This document shows positions 62,318 through 64,000 of a DNA stretch of 64,000 bases, piece after piece. Below the pieces are notes generated by a model that was not told the DNA's origin, did not search any database, and worked only from the letters and a program-made list of their open reading frames with translations. This DNA is from Pseudomonas sp. dw_612 (GTDB taxonomy: Bacteria; Pseudomonadota; Gammaproteobacteria; Pseudomonadales; Pseudomonadaceae). The translations under genes and the position numbers were made by a program. The stretch's first letter is position 1. Each line of letters begins with the position of its first letter. The stretch spans positions 96,101-160,100 of the forward strand of contig NZ_JAAVVC010000016.1 in the NCBI RefSeq assembly GCF_018449725.1, read 5' to 3'.

Positions 62318-63331
62318 ATGCTGATCAAAGTCCCTAAAGCGTCCGACTGCCATGAGTCGGACGTTACGCCTGAATCCTTCTATCTTTCTCGTCGCAATGT
62401 GCTCGGTGCTGCCGTGGCCGGCTTGGCCGTGAGCAGTCTTCCGCGTTGGGCCCGTGCTGATGACGCGGCGCGTTATGCCGATGTAGCGCCCGGTAAGGCG
62501 CCTTCCTGGTTTGCGGAAAAGCTGCCTTCTACTCAATGGGGGGCGGTCAACGTCAAGGATGAGGCGATCACGCCGTTCAAGGACGCGACCCATTACAACA
62601 ACTTCTATGAGTTCGGTACCGATAAAGGTGATCCGGCAGCCAATGCCGGCGCGCTGAAGACCGAGCCGTGGAGCGTGGTGGTGGACGGGGAGGTGGGCAA
62701 GCCGGGAAGGTATGCGCTGGAAGACTTCATGAAACCTTATCAACTGGAGGAGCGGATCTACCGTCTTCGCTGTGTGGAGGCGTGGTCGATGGTGATTCCC
62801 TGGATCGGTTTTCCTATCTCCGCGTTACTTAAGGAAGTCGAGCCTACTTCCAAAGCCAAATTCATTCGCTTTGAAACCCTGGAGAATCCCAAGGTCATGC
62901 CCGGGCAGCGTTCCGGATTTGCCTTGATCGACTGGCCTTATGTTGAGGGGTTGCGTCTCGATGAGGCGATGAATCCGTTGGCGATTCTGGCTGTAGGCAT
63001 GTATGGCCGCGAGTTACCGAATCAGAATGGCGCGCCGCTGCGTTTGGTGGTGCCGTGGAAGTACGGCTTCAAGAGCATCAAATCCATCGTCCGGATCAGT
63101 CTGGTCAGCGAACAGCCGAAGACGACCTGGCAGAGTATTGCTTCGGATGAGTATGGGTTCTATGCGAACGTGAACCCTACGGTCGACCATCCGCGCTGGA
63201 CTCAGGCGCGGGAGCGGCGTTTGCCGAGTGGTCTGTTCAAACCCAATGTGCGGGACACGCAGATGTTCAATGGGTACTCGGATGAAGTCGCTTCTTTATA
63301 TGCCGGGCTCGATTTGCGGAAGAACTACTGA
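62318..63331 (+). CDS. msrP: Protein-methionine-sulfoxide reductase catalytic subunit MsrP
   Basis: 337 residues, molybdoenzyme exported by Tat. Twin-arginine signal around R25-R26 in SRRNVLGAAVAGLAVSS. The mature protein has the sulfite-oxidase-like molybdopterin fold; the Mo-ligand Cys is in YRLRCVEAWSMVIPW (about 146-160), and DWPYVEGLRLDEAMNPL is a family block. Repairs oxidised methionines in periplasmic proteins, taking electrons from MsrQ. Overlaps msrQ by 1 bp. Confidence 0.96.
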   Translation: MLIKVPKASDCHESDVTPESFYLSRRNVLGAAVAGLAVSSLPRWARADDAARYADVAPGKAPSWFAEKLPSTQWGAVNVKDEAITPFKDATHYNNFYEFGTDKGDPAANAGALKTEPWSVVVDGEVGKPGRYALEDFMKPYQLEERIYRLRCVEAWSMVIPWIGFPISALLKEVEPTSKAKFIRFETLENPKVMPGQRSGFALIDWPYVEGLRLDEAMNPLAILAVGMYGRELPNQNGAPLRLVVPWKYGFKSIKSIVRISLVSEQPKTTWQSIASDEYGFYANVNPTVDHPRWTQARERRLPSGLFKPNVRDTQMFNGYSDEVASLYAGLDLRKNY

Positions 63332-63951
63332 TGCGTTTTCCGTTTTGGCGAATAGGCGTCTTTATAGCTGCAGCGGTTTGGCCATTGTTTTGGTTGTATC
63401 AGGCTTGGGCGGATGTGCTGGGGCCTGATCCGGGCAAAGTGCTGGTTGATCGGCTGGGGCTGGGGACGCTTGTTGTGCTGCTGATGACATTAAGCATGAC
63501 GCCCCTGCAGAAATTGACCGGTTGGGCGGGGTGGGTGGCAGTCCGGCGGCAATTGGGATTGTGGTGTTTTGCCTATGTCGTCCTGCATATGAGTGGGTAT
63601 ACGGCATTCATTCTTGGTTTTGATTGGTCGCAGTTGGGCGTCGAGTTGCGTAAGCGGCCTTACATTATTGTCGGGACGCTGGGGTTTCTCTGTTTGCTGG
63701 CGTTGGCCGTGACATCCAATCGTTACAGTCAGCGGCGTTTGGGCGCTCGCTGGAAAAAGCTGCATCGACTGATTTATGTGATTCTCGGTCTCGGGTTGCT
63801 GCATATGTTGTGGATCGTTCGCGCGGATCTTAAGGAGTGGGCTGTTTATGCTTCTATAGGTGCATTGCTATTAGTGCTGCGTCTGCCCCCTGTGGCCCGT
63901 CGAATCCCGCGATTAATGGCTAAAAAGGCACCTTCTGCAAGAAAGGCGTAA
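63331..63951 (+). CDS. msrQ: Heme-binding membrane subunit MsrQ
   Basis: 206 residues of the ferric-reductase-like family with about six membrane helices. Heme-ligating histidines lie in FAYVVLHMSGY and LHRLIYVILGLGLLHM. Passes electrons from the quinone pool to MsrP. Starts on the last A of the msrP stop (TGATG). Confidence 0.95.
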   Translation: MRFPFWRIGVFIAAAVWPLFWLYQAWADVLGPDPGKVLVDRLGLGTLVVLLMTLSMTPLQKLTGWAGWVAVRRQLGLWCFAYVVLHMSGYTAFILGFDWSQLGVELRKRPYIIVGTLGFLCLLALAVTSNRYSQRRLGARWKKLHRLIYVILGLGLLHMLWIVRADLKEWAVYASIGALLLVLRLPPVARRIPRLMAKKAPSARKA

Positions 63952-63958
63952 TTAGGTG

Positions 63959-63986
63959 TTGACGGCAGATTCTGGAAGTCTATAAT
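63959..63986 (+). promoter_or_regulatory. Strong sigma-70 promoter at the right edge, probably rRNA operon
   Basis: TTGACG (63959-63964), 16-bp spacer, TATAAT (63981-63986), then TCGCCCC, a GC-rich discriminator. In P. aeruginosa the gene after msrQ is an rRNA operon, so this should be its promoter. The RNA genes themselves are beyond the window. Confidence 0.6.
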
Positions 63987-64000
63987 TCGCCCCACTTCCG

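Overview
The window is a stretch of chromosome from a member of the Pseudomonas fluorescens group. This rests on gene content and order (pilA divergent from pilBCD-coaE-yacG; pilRS next to bamD-rluD-pgeF-clpB; pcnB-folK-panBCD-pgi-acs next to cbrAB-crcZ; phuTUVW-prrF-cbpA; ilvIHC-pssA-msrPQ), a GC-rich base composition, and many copies of the Pseudomonas REP palindrome whose core reads GTGGGAGCGGGCTTGC. I see no prophage, insertion sequence, integron, CRISPR array or obvious genomic island. Species-level assignment is inference.

Layout. 1-6.3 kb: tail of an unidentified gene, a REP pair, pilR-pilS (minus), a small zinc-ribbon membrane protein, bamD (minus), and divergent rluD-pgeF. 6.4-11.5 kb: clpB with a sigma-32-type promoter, an Asn-Pro-Lys-Pro tRNA cluster and a chemoreceptor. 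11.6-16.1 kb: an EF-hand protein carrying an EGKCG pair, type II NADH dehydrogenase, small conserved proteins (DUF3094, MOSC, DUF1780), a CbiM-like permease and a 71-residue hypothetical. 16.1-21.4 kb: yacG-coaE-pilD-pilC-pilB facing away from pilA, which has a sigma-54 promoter that PilR should activate. 21.7-31.9 kb: BON protein, DUF2845/DUF748 pair, a rRNA methyltransferase, an MpaB-type oxygenase, acs and pgi. 32-43.6 kb: panD-panC-panB, folK, pcnB, the CrcZ small RNA, cbrB-cbrA-cbrX, gluQ and dksA. 43.9-51.8 kb: aminotransferase-sfsA, a Rieske protein, a Fur-box heme ABC transporter (phuTUV) with the lipoprotein phuW, the iron-repressed sRNA PrrF, cbpA and small proteins. 51.9-64 kb: an APH-like/P-loop fusion, mrcB, a TPR lipoprotein, a YqcC protein, a DUF4124 protein, a structured leader before ilvI-ilvH-ilvC, pssA, msrP-msrQ, and at the right edge a strong promoter that by synteny should drive an rRNA operon.

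Four circuits can be read inside the window. PilS-PilR control pilA through sigma-54. CbrA-CbrB drive CrcZ through sigma-54; CrcZ sequesters Hfq/Crc, and the acs leader in the same window carries a matching A-rich target motif over its ribosome binding site. Fur boxes lie before phuT and before prrF. Valine/isoleucine synthesis genes sit behind a long leader closed by a 16-nt arm pair that I could not match to a known element. That leader and the EGKCG/EF-hand protein (a probable orphan HvfA-like RiPP metallophore precursor) are the two best candidates for undescribed biology. All RNA structures and regulator sites come from reading the sequence by eye and have not been computed.
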